Below, piece by piece: positions 41,345 to 53,000 of a DNA stretch of 64,000 nt. Every line of letters starts with the position of its first letter. Within the stretch, counting starts at the first letter, position 1. Where the stretch lies: positions 1,674,001-1,738,000 of the forward strand of contig JABMLP010000012.1 of assembly GCA_013176395.1 (NCBI GenBank), written 5' to 3'. The notes beneath the pieces were generated by a model. The model had not been told where the DNA came from. It did not search any database and was given only the letters and a program-made list of their open reading frames with translations. The position numbers and the translations under genes were made by a program. The stretch is from Venturia oleaginea. Its lineage: Eukaryota; Ascomycota; Dothideomycetes; Venturiales; Venturiaceae.

Positions 41345-42561
41345 CTACAACTGATAAGACACCTTGACCAAGTTCATCAGCTTCGGCCACTCCGACCCCA
41401 GTTGTTCTGCGCGTGTTAGCTTCATGGAGTTGGAGTTGAAGCTGTGAGAAAACCATTACCTTTCAAACGCTTGCGAACATCAGCTCTTAATTGCATCAAA
41501 CCCTTGTCGCTAGGATCTTTGTTATCCAATATTTTCTTGTGTCTTGCTAAGACAGGATCGGGATGTCCATGATCAAGAGACATTACTTGGGTTTCGTCGA
41601 GACTCGGAGCAAGACGCAGAAATTTCATTGCCCGCTGGAAGCGCTGAATCTTTTCCTGCGTGATCTGAAGGCTTGTGGGATCTACAACGTTGAAGAAAGA
41701 GAGTTTGCCTTGGCAGTCGTAGTAGTCAATGTAGTCACGAGAGCAGACTTCATTTGCGTTCAAGACGTTGGTGAACCCGTGCGATGGAAGCGTGATATAG
41801 GCCTGGGTGATCAAAGACTCTTGGTTTTCATTCACATCCGTATGGTACAGACGAACCATCGATTTTGTGATCGAAAGGTGTGCAATGTGAGAGGATAGTC
41901 CGAACTCCTTTTCGAGTATCTGAAATGTGTTGGGGATTTAGTGTTCATCTGTGAGTGGCCATGCCGGCAGCTGCCACTATGGACTGACCTTGTCCAGTGG
42001 TGCAAAATCCTTGGACACACAGGTCATGTTCTCCCAGGCCTCCTTTCGAGAATCGCATACATCGTAGGTATTGTCCATTTCCAAAGTCTTTCACGGAATA
42101 TAGAGTTAGATGGGCTTTGCGATAGATCTGACACTTCTTACATATTCATCTACGAAGTCTTCCAATTCAGACTCGTCGCCATCGTAATCGGGTTGATCAT
42201 AGCCTAATGCTGCACGAGCATAGTCCTTGACTTCTTCGATCTCTCCTACGGTGAGATGGTCCCGTCGCTCGCATCGACTTTGGGCGCAAATTTGGAAAGT
42301 AGACCACTCATCTTCCTGAGGATCTCGTGCTGGGATGATGAGATATTCCAAGACCATGTCGACTAACTCCTGGGGTAGCTTGGAGATGAAGACACCCGAG
42401 CCTTGGCCGAAGCGATTGCAGAGTCGTACCGCGGTTATGATTGGTTTGAGAAGGTAATAGGCTTTCAAGTTGGCTCCAAGTTCGACGACATCGACTGGAA
42501 TTGCCCAGGTGAGCGCAGTTGTGGTGCGACAATTCGCCTTCACGCCGCAGTTGTGACACAT
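41345..42561 (-). CDS. F-box-like (2EXR-type) protein
   Basis: Four exons (42561-42142, 42087-41989, 41919-41460, 41406-41345; introns 54, 69 and 53 nt) encode 346 aa. The central motif VFISKLPQELVDMVLEYLII is an F-box-like start; the downstream part has CDSRKEAWENMTCVSKDFAP, ILEKEFGLSSHIAHLSITKS and FFNVVDPTSLQITQEKIQRF, typical of fungal proteins in which an F-box-like segment is followed by a beta-strand/helix region without known activity. Every junction is phase-consistent, which supports the model. The first about 50 residues (MCHNCGVKANCRTTTALTWA...) include CHNC and C residues; the true start could be further downstream. Confidence 0.78.
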
Positions 42562-43552
42562 TTAGTGACGGCGATAGTTGACGATGGAGAGTGTGAAGAA
42601 GATTTGAGAGAGACGGAGAAATAGTGAAGTTGAAAGACGCGACGAAGTTGCCTGAGCCAGACCCACATCTACGTCGTCGTCGCTTCCTCCTAGGACGCGT
42701 GACGCGTGACCTCAAGATCGATGTTGGGAAAAGTCCTACAATCTCTTTCATCATGAGATCGGAAAGAAAGACTGATTCAGGAATGTGCAAGGAAATATGT
42801 TTTACGACGCACTCTGGATATTGAGTTGGCGAGGATAAATCTGTCCTTCACGTTTCCAAAGTAGCTTTGGAGTAATCCTGTGATCACGAAAGCAATCGTT
42901 GAGAGACCAGGACTGACATTTTCGATAGAACGGGGTCTTCAGAGGGTGATTGCGTTGAAGTACAATGAACAAAAGCTGAACCGGCAACCATTGCTTGTAA
43001 CTCAGCCATTGTCCAGATCTGTTGTTCTCCGAAATATCAATCGGTTTGTTTCTGCCCTTGGATTTTCTCGAGCATAAACACCAGGAGCGGGCCGCAAACG
43101 ATTGGACTTCGTCTCGAAAAAGAGACTTGCATATGTCATATAAAGTCGATATCTTGCGTTCAACAACAGCAGATTTGAGCACGAAGAAGTTGAAGGCCAG
43201 GTCCAGCAGTAGTCCATGGGGGTGTCATGCTCTGGTATAGACAATGCTTCTAGAAGTCAAAGAAGTCCGGGAGTGTGGTGACACGGTGTCGTTGGTTTTG
43301 GATGCCAATTCATGAGATCAAAACGAGGATCCATGTTAACGCGAACGAGAGACAGGGAGGAATATCTCCCATCTCCTCAGCTCTTCAGCCCATCTGCCTG
43401 TTCGATGAGGTGAGAGTGAAGAATGGATCACTTTCGGAGTCAAAGGATCCGGAGTTGCGGGCTCACGGTGTCACCCCGTTCTCCCCTCATGCGGAACCAC
43501 GTCTCTCCTCTCACGCTGTCCTCCTGCACACAATCGCTCTCTACTCATTCCT
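42562..43552. other. Divergent intergenic region, 1 kb
   Basis: Promoters of the F-box-like gene and the methyltransferase gene. Overlapping open frames up to 160 codons on both strands show no domain features. Confidence 0.4.
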
Positions 43553-44533
43553 ATGGTTCAGCTTAGCAATGCTGGAGCTGTTTCAAGCTCTAGCCAAGGC
43601 CCTCCAGATCTTTGGGAGCGAATCCAAGGTTACTACAGGCCGAGCATGCTGATTCTCCTCGGTGCATACTGTAAGCCGTTTCTGCACGAATGCTCAGCTA
43701 CTGGTGTCTCAAGTGTAGTGTTGCAATCGATCTGGCCTGTAAATAGCTGCTAGACTGTCCCCCAATACTGACAATTCCCAGACTTCTTCCTGACCATCCT
43801 CGACGCCCCTCTCCTCGTCCTGACAGATTTTCAAACCTTCCACCACAAAGCCTTTTCTAAGTTATGGGCGGTATATGGCGAGGAGATGTCCTCGGAAATG
43901 CCTCCAGGTACGGCCGAACTTGTGGCCTCGTGCAAAGGTGTCGTTCTCGATGTTGGTCCCGGCAGTGGAACTCAACTGAAGCTCTTCAACCCTGATGCCA
44001 TCACAAAGATATACGGCGTTGAGCCTGCGGTAGATATGCATCCTGAAATGCTGAAGAATGCAGCGAGATATGGACTGAGAGAGAAATATGAAGCTATCGC
44101 TGCTGGAGCAGAACCACAGAGTCTGATACCGGCGTTGGCAAAGAGAAATCTGCTCAAGACAAGTGAGAAGGATGGGGCGGGCATATTTGACTCCATCGCC
44201 TGTATACGCGTACTTTGTGGTGTTCCATCACCTGAAGAGACGGCTGAAGGACTGTATCGCCTGCTCAAGCCGGGAGGGCGCTTAATCGTTTGTGAGCACA
44301 TCAAGCAGCCGTACCCGAACGGTGGAGATTTCATTGCCAGTTTCTTACAGAGGTTCTACATGCTTGTCGGTTGGTCTTTCTGGCTTGGTGGATGCTGCTT
44401 GAATCGGGATACAAATCATATGCTGAGGAAGGCGGCCGGTCCCAATGGATGGAGCGAAATCAAGGTCAACTATATGGAGACTTACGCTGCGGTACCATAT
44501 ATCGTAGGAGAGTACGTGAAAGCTGGGCAGTAG
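43553..44533 (+). CDS. Class I SAM-dependent methyltransferase (METTL7-like)
   Basis: Exons 43553-43670 and 43782-44533 (intron 111 nt) give 289 aa. An N-terminal hydrophobic segment (MLILLGAYYFFLTILDAPLL) suggests a membrane anchor, as in animal METTL7 proteins. The SAM-binding motif I is VVLDVGPGSGTQLKLF (about residues 98-113), followed by the acidic strand IYGVEPAVDMHPEML, then IACIRVLCGVPSPEETAEGL, YRLLKPGGRLIVCEH (post-motif loop) and a second hydrophobic region FLQRFYMLVGWSFWLGGCCL. Substrate unknown; METTL7 relatives methylate thiols or act at lipid droplets. Confidence 0.88.
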
Positions 44534-44882
44534 ACGAAAATCAGGAAGAACAATGAGTAGAGATGACTATGTGTACTGCATGTATTGGAGCTGTAGCAGG
44601 CCAACGTTGAGGGTATTAACAGATCCAAAAGCCTGATTCACCACTTATTCAAGCGGGTGCATATCCCACATCTGGGGACCGTTTCCAGTCATCGATCCCA
44701 GATGTAATGCATGTCCCTCGCGCTGCTGCTGGATACTAGAAATTCGTTGATTTCCCACAAACTTTCCGGCCACGGAACGAGCTGTTTAGTATATATCGTG
44801 AAAGCCAGCCAAGATTGTTTCTCCGTAACGACCTTGAGCTTGAGTTGAAGCGATGGATTCCATCACTTGAATTTGCAAGCAC
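44534..44882. other. Intergenic, convergent 3' regions
   Basis: Nothing beyond likely 3' untranslated sequence of the two convergent genes. Confidence 0.5.
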
Positions 44883-45208
44883 TCAACGAATTTTACTCTT
44901 CCCTTTCGGCTCTTCCTTCTGCGATTCTGTGTTCGGTATTCTAGCAGGTGTTTCGACGACATTGACAGGTACTCCAGCTTCTTCTCTTTCTCAGGTATTA
45001 GCAGTATTTTCACAAACTCGATGATCAAAATGTACCTTGCTTCAGCTTCCTTCTCACGAGCTCGTCTTTCAAGTTCGGGTCCAAGTGTGTACTGTGCTGG
45101 ATACAATTATCGAATTAGTTACGATCATCTACAGTTTTCCAACTTCAACATACCGCTGATGACCCCAGCAGCAGCCGCCAATATGATTGGCACGAGTTTG
45201 GCCGCCAT
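44883..45208 (-). CDS. 72-aa protein encoded by three exons
   Basis: Exons 45208-45154, 45096-45036 and 44985-44883 (introns 57 and 50 nt, both with plausible branch sites) give 219 nt including the stop. The protein starts MAAKLVPIILAAAAGVISAQ, a short hydrophobic segment preceded by one lysine, then has a charged helix PELERRAREKEAEAREEAG and a tail rich in Pro/Glu/Lys ending KGKSKIR. The layout (one N-terminal helix, charged tail) is like small mitochondrial inner-membrane or assembly proteins, but I do not recognise the family. The unbroken phase over three tiny exons argues that it is a real gene. Confidence 0.65.
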
Positions 45209-45232
45209 TTTATATAATGTGAAGGAACAATG

Positions 45233-45252
45233 TTGATTGATTGATTGATTGA
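45233..45252 (+). repeat. (TTGA)5 microsatellite
   Basis: Five perfect TTGA units, 25 bp upstream of the 72-aa gene start, beginning inside the first 14-bp repeat copy. Confidence 0.9.
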
Positions 45253-45719
45253 TTTTATCCTACTCGGTTGCAGCCGCTTAATCACGCAGCTATGTCCGGT
45301 TAGGAGGACTTCATCAGACGGCCGACACGTGATAGATTATATAATCCACCGCGCCCCACTTCGCCCCGTTCACTGAAACAAGACCAGCTGTCCCCTCCGT
45401 CCTCCTTCTTTTCCCTTAACCAGTATCTCCAAATGCCCGCTGGCTCTTGTAGATACTGGTCACTCTGCTAGTATATCTGTGCTATGTAGACTCAAGAGGC
45501 AATGCCTCGTGTTTCGCTATCCTTCTACCTACAGTCTCCCTCTAGTGCTCAGCTTTGTCTATCTGTTTCGCCTTATCCCTCAAGGCCAATGGGTTCCCTA
45601 AGTATGTTTCTGCTTGTGAAAGTTGCCTTGCACCAGATTCCCATGCGGCAGTGTATTTGGTTGTGTGATGCTGGAGACAATAGTAACCATCGTAGTCGTG
45701 ATTTCGCTGCTTGGGTGTG

Positions 45720-46620
45720 ATACTCCGGGTATGCCCGTAGACGAGGCTGTCTGGTAGCTGCCGTATTGTATGGCGCCGATCGTGCTATAGACCTGCCGTC
45801 TTATAGTCGGAGCCTACCTGCTGCTAGTCGCTCTCCCTGCTTGCTATATCGCGCTCCTGCTCTTGCCAATGCCATAACTGGGACGCAACAGTCTGGGGAG
45901 AGGCTCAAGGCTACGTCTGCTGACTTGTAGGGAGGGGATTTGCCGCCAATAAGCTCCTTCTATACGTCCTTACTGCTTACTGTGTTGCCCACCTACTCTT
46001 GCCAATGCCATAACTGGGACGCAACAGTTTGGGGAGAGGCTCAAGGCTCTGGACATCAGCTTGCAGCAGGACGGTTTGCGGAGACGATAGTAGATGAGGT
46101 TCTCTAGCAGCTGCCGTATCGTGTCGCACCGATTGTGTTGTAGACCTGTCGTCTTATAGTCGGAGCCTATCTGCTGCTAGTCGCTCTCCCTGCTTGCTAT
46201 ATCGCGCACCTACTCTTGCCACTGCCATAACTGGGACGCAACAGTCTGGGGAGAGGCTCAAGGCTACGTCTGCTAGCTTACAGGGAGGGGATTTGCCGCC
46301 AATAGGCTCCTTCTATGCGTCCTTACTACTTACTGTGTCGCGCACCTACTCTTGCCAATGCCATAACTGGGAGGCAACAGTTTGGGGAGAGGCTCAAGGC
46401 TCTGGGCAACAGCTTGTAGCAGGACGGTTTGCCAAGACGTTGGGAGAGGTTGTCTAGTCGTTGCAGTGGTGTGTGGTGCCGATTGTTGCACACCGGGCGT
46501 CTGGTGTTTGAGTTGTGTTGAAGGTATTGCCGTTCTAGCAGTGACTCGTCGACTCGGAGCGTTGCAGTGTCATCTGGGGTGATGGACTAGCCGGGAGATA
46601 GTGACTAGATGGTTGCTGTT
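45720..46620. repeat. Nested tandem repeats (353-bp period with 136-bp inner spacing)
   Basis: A core TCTTGCCAATGCCATAACTG followed by GGACGCAACAGT.TGGGGAGAG occurs four times, starting at 45861, 45997, 46214 and 46350. Spacings are 136, 217 and 136 bp, so a two-core unit of 353 bp is repeated twice. Flanking parts repeat too: TTATAGTCGG at 45801 and 46154. Copies differ mostly by C/T and G/A changes. No open frame of note. This could be a decayed tandem element or satellite. Confidence 0.85.
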
Positions 46621-46674
46621 GTCTTTGGTGGACGCATCGTTCGTGTAGCTTGCTCATGTATTCGTCTGCTTGCT

Positions 46675-46764
46675 CTGCCGTGGCCGCGACGGCGACTCTA
46701 GAGGTATCTCATCGACGCTGAGGGACGCGCGATGGCCTCTAGAGGCCGGAGCGGCCACAGGCAG
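46675..46764. repeat. GC-rich inverted repeat with inner palindrome
   Basis: CTGCCGTGGCCGC (46675-46687) and GCGGCCACAGGCAG (46751-46764) are inverted copies differing by one base insertion. Inside the right half lies the perfect 14-bp palindrome GGCCTCTAGAGGCC (46734-46747), and CTCTAGAG also occurs just inside the left arm. It could form a hairpin or be the end of a mobile element. Confidence 0.7.
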
Positions 46765-47027
46765 AGGTGTTCTGATGATCTTTAGATGATACTTCTGTAA
46801 ATTCCAAAAATTGAGTTCTCGCTGTGTGTGCTGTTTTTTCCAAGGAACAATGTTGCAGCAAGCGTAGTGATGTTTGACTTCACCGGAAAGTCATGTGTTG
46901 TGGCGGACATGAAACGCGAGTCAGTCGATTCTCGCGTCGTAGTGCTGAACAACTGAACGCGTCCTCATTCACAAACATGCCTTATTTGCGCAGAAGTATT
47001 CATCTGCTAGTATGATTGTCTCCCCAA

Positions 47028-50000
47028 ATGGTTGAATGGCGCGATCGAGGGTTCGTCCAGGACTCTGACGACGACGAAGAAGAAACCATCGAAACACAAA
47101 GCACGACGCGCCTGGAAAATGGCGGGCAGCTTGAGACACAGGAGTTACAGGCAGAAGGAGAGAATGAGGATGCGAATGGATCCAGTGGGCTGGAGGAGAG
47201 CGTGAATACAAGACCGGAGCCAAATGAGGCCCCGGTGAGGGATGGTCAAGGTCAAGAGGCGGAACAAGTTGAAGAGACAAGCAACCTCCACAGTTCTCGG
47301 GATATAGACGTGGCCAGACGTGGCTCACAGCTAGGAGATGGAAACAGGGCAGGTCAAAAAGGTTCCTTGCCAGGCAGCACTACTGTACTACGAGATCAAG
47401 AAGTCGTGGACGACGACATTGACGAACTCGCTCTCACGCCCATTCATGAAAACCGAAGACGGGTACAGACGCCGACGTTTGAGACTGAGAAAACTCCAGA
47501 GCCCGCGGACGATATATGGCATCTTATAGACTCCTCGCCACTTTCCGAACCACCTCTCACTCCCATTCGTGGTCCACCTTCACTCCCTGGGCAACAGAGT
47601 GACAATGGGGCATACCGACGCGAAGAGCTCACGAGCTCCAATATACGGCAGCACGTTGAAGTACGAATCCCATACCGAGAACCATCAGTTCTTGTTGATG
47701 ACGCACCAAGATCTGAAAGGCAGAGGAACTTCCGGGAGCGGAAAGCAATTCAGCTGCATCCTTATCAGATAGACAAGATACTCTACGAGAAGGACATGAG
47801 GTCTCGAGGTGTTAAACCGGTCCGTATAGCTATGTCTTCTCCCCAGCGAAAGGCACATGCTGAAAAAGAGCAAGAAGAGGAGGAGCCTCAATTAAGTCGA
47901 CATTCTGAATCCTCAACAGCAGAGGAAGGCTCGGTGACTGATGGCAGTGGTTCCACGCCCAGGCATGGCTCCGCGCATAGATTATCACCAGCCTCTGTTA
48001 GCTCGCCTCCTCGTCTGTCTGGTTCCATGGAAGATGAAGACTTGCCTGAGGTTTCGGAACTTTTGAAGCGTCCAATCAAGGAGAGGACCCCGCAAGGTGG
48101 TGGTAAGAGACGGAAGGTCACACATCAGTATTCTCGAAGACATAAACTGTCCGATGCAAAATCGAGCACTGCTACGGCTGTACCTCCCGAACACACTGAC
48201 GACACGTTCATGACCATCGGCTTGGACGACATTTTTGAAGTACCAGATTCGCCTCGCACACTACGTCCGGTCTTGCCCAATCAACCAGGAGAGGGAAGGC
48301 TCAGGATACCTCCGCCGATTTCTCCGCTGCGGAGATCGACTCAAGCTACTCCATCAGGCATAAAGACTAAAAGTGCATCACATAGAGTTAACTCTGTCGA
48401 TAGCACTCCTGCTTCTTCGAGAAGACGGAAGCGTAACGTCACTTTTCAGTCACAAGATCCAATTCAGGTTGAAGACTCATCTACCTCGGAAAGTGAGGTT
48501 GATCCCGCTGAGGAAATCAAGGCCGTCAAGAAGCGAATCAAGGGAGTTCTTCCAGCTTCATGGCTAAAACTCGATATAAAATCTCGCGAGAAAAATATGG
48601 AAGCACGCCCGACAAGCCCAAGACGAACGCAACACCTACAAGAGGATGAACCCATGCATCGTGGTGTCGCGAAACGGAGTGTAAGAACAGGCCCACGAGC
48701 TCGGTCGCCATCATCAACGATTCCAATCTTCTCTGACAACGATCTTGACGAGTCTGACCCCGAAACTCCTTTGCCCAACTTTGGGCACTTATCCGACGAT
48801 GACACTTCATCTTTACCTGTGAAATCGTCTTCGACCCCTATAAACATGCTATTCGACGATGATCCAGGGGAAACCATGGAGGACAATTCAATAGACCGGA
48901 TGGCCCCCTCCACCTCTAGGGCTAGAGTAGGCAATGATCCTAGTCGAAAACGTCAGATCAAACTGAAGGATGCCTTCAATCAGTCTTCAAAGCGGCTGAA
49001 GACTGGTGCATTATCAGCTTACTCGACCGTGCCACAGTCTAGAACTAGACGAAATGAGGGCCACAAACAGAGAAGGAAACGCAAACCAGGTGCACCGAAA
49101 TTGAGTGTGACAGATGTCCTGGGTGACAATTCTACAAGCGGTCCGATTGTACCTCAGTTCCTAAAAATCGCTGCGCGTGAGGCGCGCCGGCGCCCTGACA
49201 GTGGTCGTCAAAGTCCTACCAACAAACACATTCGACTACAAACGCGACTAGATACTCAAGACACCACTTTAGTACTGCAAAATTGGCAGGCTGGCAAATT
49301 ACAGCCACGTACTACCAAAGCACGTACTAAGCCTCCAGCACGCCCTCCGCTCGGAGAACTAAGTAACAATCCGCGCTTGGATCAAGTCAACCCCACCCCT
49401 GATCAATCGGGCGCGCGGCCGAAAGTAGTAGTTCGAAGACAGGGAGCATTACAGCGAATGCAAATTCATCCTACAGCGAAGGCACCAGTTGTTCATGGGC
49501 AGGGACGTACTCGCAGCATTCCGAGCAGACCATGGAGACTGCCATCCCGAGCGAGACCGACTCACACTGCGCAATTAGAAATGGACGAGGAAGAGCCAAG
49601 CGCTCCCCAAGACCTTTCATCTTTCGAATTAGGCCTGAGAAATCGAGAATTCAACCAGATGTTCAAATCAAGCGCTCCCTCTATCGACTCGCTTGTGAGC
49701 AGGATAGTCAAGCTTCAGTGGAGCGACTTAAAGAATGCCCAAACGCCAGTGGAAAGCATATCCCACACCGCTACGATGCAAACACCAAAAGCACATCTGA
49801 CGCCAAGGAGGCGTCTTCAACGAAAGCGACATGCGCATCGAGTGGATGTCGACATGAGTGAGTACAGGCAACCAGAAGAATTCATTCCACCGAGCTCCTA
49901 TAGATCTGAAAGAGCTTACACGCCTGTTGTTGAACAAGCTGTTCTCCAGGATTTGAGCCCGTTTGGTATTCCGTACACCAAAGATTTCGATGTCTTACCG

Positions 50001-53000
50001 CTCCCTATCGGGACGCATTTTCATCACGCAACATTCATTGGCAGCGGTGATTTCAGTCGAGCTCTATCGACACAGCGTGACCTGGATGCATACAGCGGCA
50101 ATCATGTGCTTTATCTCGAAGGCAAATCCCACGTCTGGGGACAATGGAATGAAGACATGGCTTCTGCAGTTCATGACATCTTCCACTCCATTTCCACCCG
50201 CGTCGTCGCTTTGGATGGAACTTATGGCCTCACAAGCAACACAGAGCTCTCCAATGCTGCCAAAGTCGTCCAACGGCTGATGAACGCTAATGCAGACGGA
50301 CTCAGCTTTTCCGATCCAATTGATCGCGAAGCGTGCCTCTCACGGTTTCTGGAATGTCTTCAGCCTATGCACATGGCGACCATTGACAACTTAGAAGCAG
50401 CAACCTCTGAGAAGAATAAACCCAGCAGCAAAGCAATCCTTGTCCACCTTATCACTCTCCAGATCGCCCTGCTGCAGCAAATGCTTTCTATGTGTGGGAG
50501 CCACTCAAGCGAGAGCACACGAAAGCAAGCGATCGCTAATATAAAATCACTTTGTGCTGCTAGTCTTCGTTGGTTGACACGCAGCGGTTTCGACGAAATC
50601 AGAGCATTCTTTGCTCAGAACAGCCGGCATGCTGTCCGTGAAGCTGGCATACAGGAGGGCCAAGGATCTGCAGCTGCGGAAAGTCTCATTGTCATGTTAC
50701 ATGTCCTTGGAGCGCAGCAACTTCCCAACTACTCCTTTTGGGACGCTTTCAATGCCATCACTCTGGTCTCAGTCCCATACACGACACGTGTCGGAACACT
50801 TGAACGAGCATGGTACAACATGTTCACCATCCTGCCTCTTACTGATCTAGATTCACGTGGGGTCCTCAGCGTCGGACATCGTTTTACTGAGCCATTCGAG
50901 AATTGGTCTGGCGTCAGTACCATCATGTCTCGTGTGTTTGTGCTATATCTTCCGACTTCGACCATAGCTGGCAGCACAATCAATGACTATATGCGGTCCC
51001 TTTTTGTTAGATGTTGGCACCTCATCAAGCATTGGAGCTGGCGAAAGTGCGAAACCATCATTGGTTCCATTTTCGACTTCTTCGCACGCAACAATCTAGC
51101 ACCACTGCGGAACGAAGTCACTCACGGATCCCCACGTTTTCTCGAAAACTTACACTCCAACCCGTTTCTCGATGTTGGTTTTGAGGATAAGTCGTTCCAT
51201 ATCTTCCTCAAGATCGTTGCGACAGGTCTTCGCGGCATGCATGGGATGTATCCAGACAAGCGAATCCAGAGCATTGCCTGGAGATGCATCCCTAACCATG
51301 GACGCATCTACCAGAAAGATAAAGAAATTAAACAAATAGACCTTGACGCATTACGCAACCACCATGATTTACTTTGCACTCTTTACTGGACATTGCCTCC
51401 TGGTTTCCGGCCACCGATCAGTCTCATCCAGAACCTGGTCGACCGTGCGTCATCCCATCGAGAAGCTTGCCGACTCAACATCAAGGCATGGACAAATTTG
51501 GCCCGGTACCAGTTATCAGTCGTTGAAAATCTGGAATCTGACGCCCCTTTCGCAGCCTGGTTTCATGATATTGTAGAACAAACCATTGACCAATTCAAAT
51601 TGGCGAGAACAGAGGCTGAAGCACAATTTGAAGCCGCGAAGAAGGACGGTGAGAGTGATATCCCTCAAGACATGCTGTACAGTACGATTTCTCGAAACCA
51701 AGGCCAGGTTCTATCCTCGTTGTCTGAGGCCATCAGTGGTCTAAGATCGGTTCTGAAATTCGCGGCTACTCTTCCAGCAGCGTGCGACCTTCTACGCGGG
51801 TCAGGAGTAGGACGAGTGCTTACTTTATTCGACCCACAAAACTCCAGGCCAAACTCTGCAATCATCGAGTGCCTCCTCACCTATCAAGCATACATCAACC
51901 AATTTTTGGAAGGATCAACTGCAAAGGAGGCATCACAACCGACTAGTGAAGAGTCTCAAGACTATGGCGATTGGCCAGAACCCGAAGGAGAAGGAGTTGT
52001 TGCTGTCCCGAAGGATGATGCAGTCTCCATCCAGTTCATTTTCGAACCACTAGCCCAATTGCTTTCAAATTGCTTTGGCGCCGAAAAATCACCCGATGAT
52101 ACACTTTTGAATCTGGTAGTAGATCTATGGGTGAAAGTTGCTTGGTCCTCGGTGCAACAAGGCCAGTATGGCTGGGAAAGTTTTCTAGACGAGCATGGCT
52201 CACACGCATGGAGTCAATTACGAGACACCGAACAGAGAAAAAAATATGGCCCTTACTTTCTGTCCCAAGTGTCCGAACTTGACCCTACTACGCTCGACAC
52301 TTATCGATCTCTGTTCTTGTCCGCCTGGATGTCATCCCTCGTCGAACGCGATGCGCAGCTGAAGTTTCAGCATCGCCTCACGAGTGGCATATTGAATCAT
52401 TCCCCACACGACACGCTGCTCCAAAATCTGCCTCTCATTGAACGACCAGTCACTAGTGCTACAAGGTACGACGTCACGTTGAATGAGCTACGAGATAGAC
52501 GTCTTAGCCTGCTTTCTAGCATTTTCTCCAACATGCACGATCTTTTCAACGAGAACCTCCACCATCAGACCGATTTGCGGCGAGAGTACACCCCATACCT
52601 GAGGCAGCTCATGAGCTCCATGAAGACGAACTACACCGCTCTGCAGCACCATGGAGAGAATGTGACCGGCGCCTATATCATCTTCGTCCAAAGCATCGTG
52701 GGATTCCTCCAGCAGTACACTTCCGATATCTGCCCTGTCGACAAATTCTTCACGGATTCGGCTATTTTCCCACTCCCAGCAAATGACCCGCTCTATGTTG
52801 TTGGAAAATTGAAGGGTTATACAGCAAAGCTAGGGGACCCCAAAGAAGTTAGACGACTGACTGGATTCTTCCAGAGTGTATCGGAAAGGGCTGCAGTGGA
52901 CAACGAACAGAAGTATCTCATCGACCAATTACAAGAAGCTCTCTCGGGGAAATTGAAGTCCGGGAACCTCTCACTGAAAGCCGTACTTATGCAGGCAATA

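Larger units (their letters stand above)
45222..46855. repeat. 14-bp direct repeat bracketing the repeat block
   Basis: AAGGAACAATGTTG occurs at 45222-45235 and again at 46842-46855. The 1.6 kb between them contains all the repeats described here, so it may mark the borders of an inserted or duplicated segment. Confidence 0.6.

Noticed and set aside
45840..46380. CRISPR-like array
   Set aside because: Only four cores with unequal 136/217-bp spacing, and the spacers themselves repeat; fungi have no CRISPR arrays.
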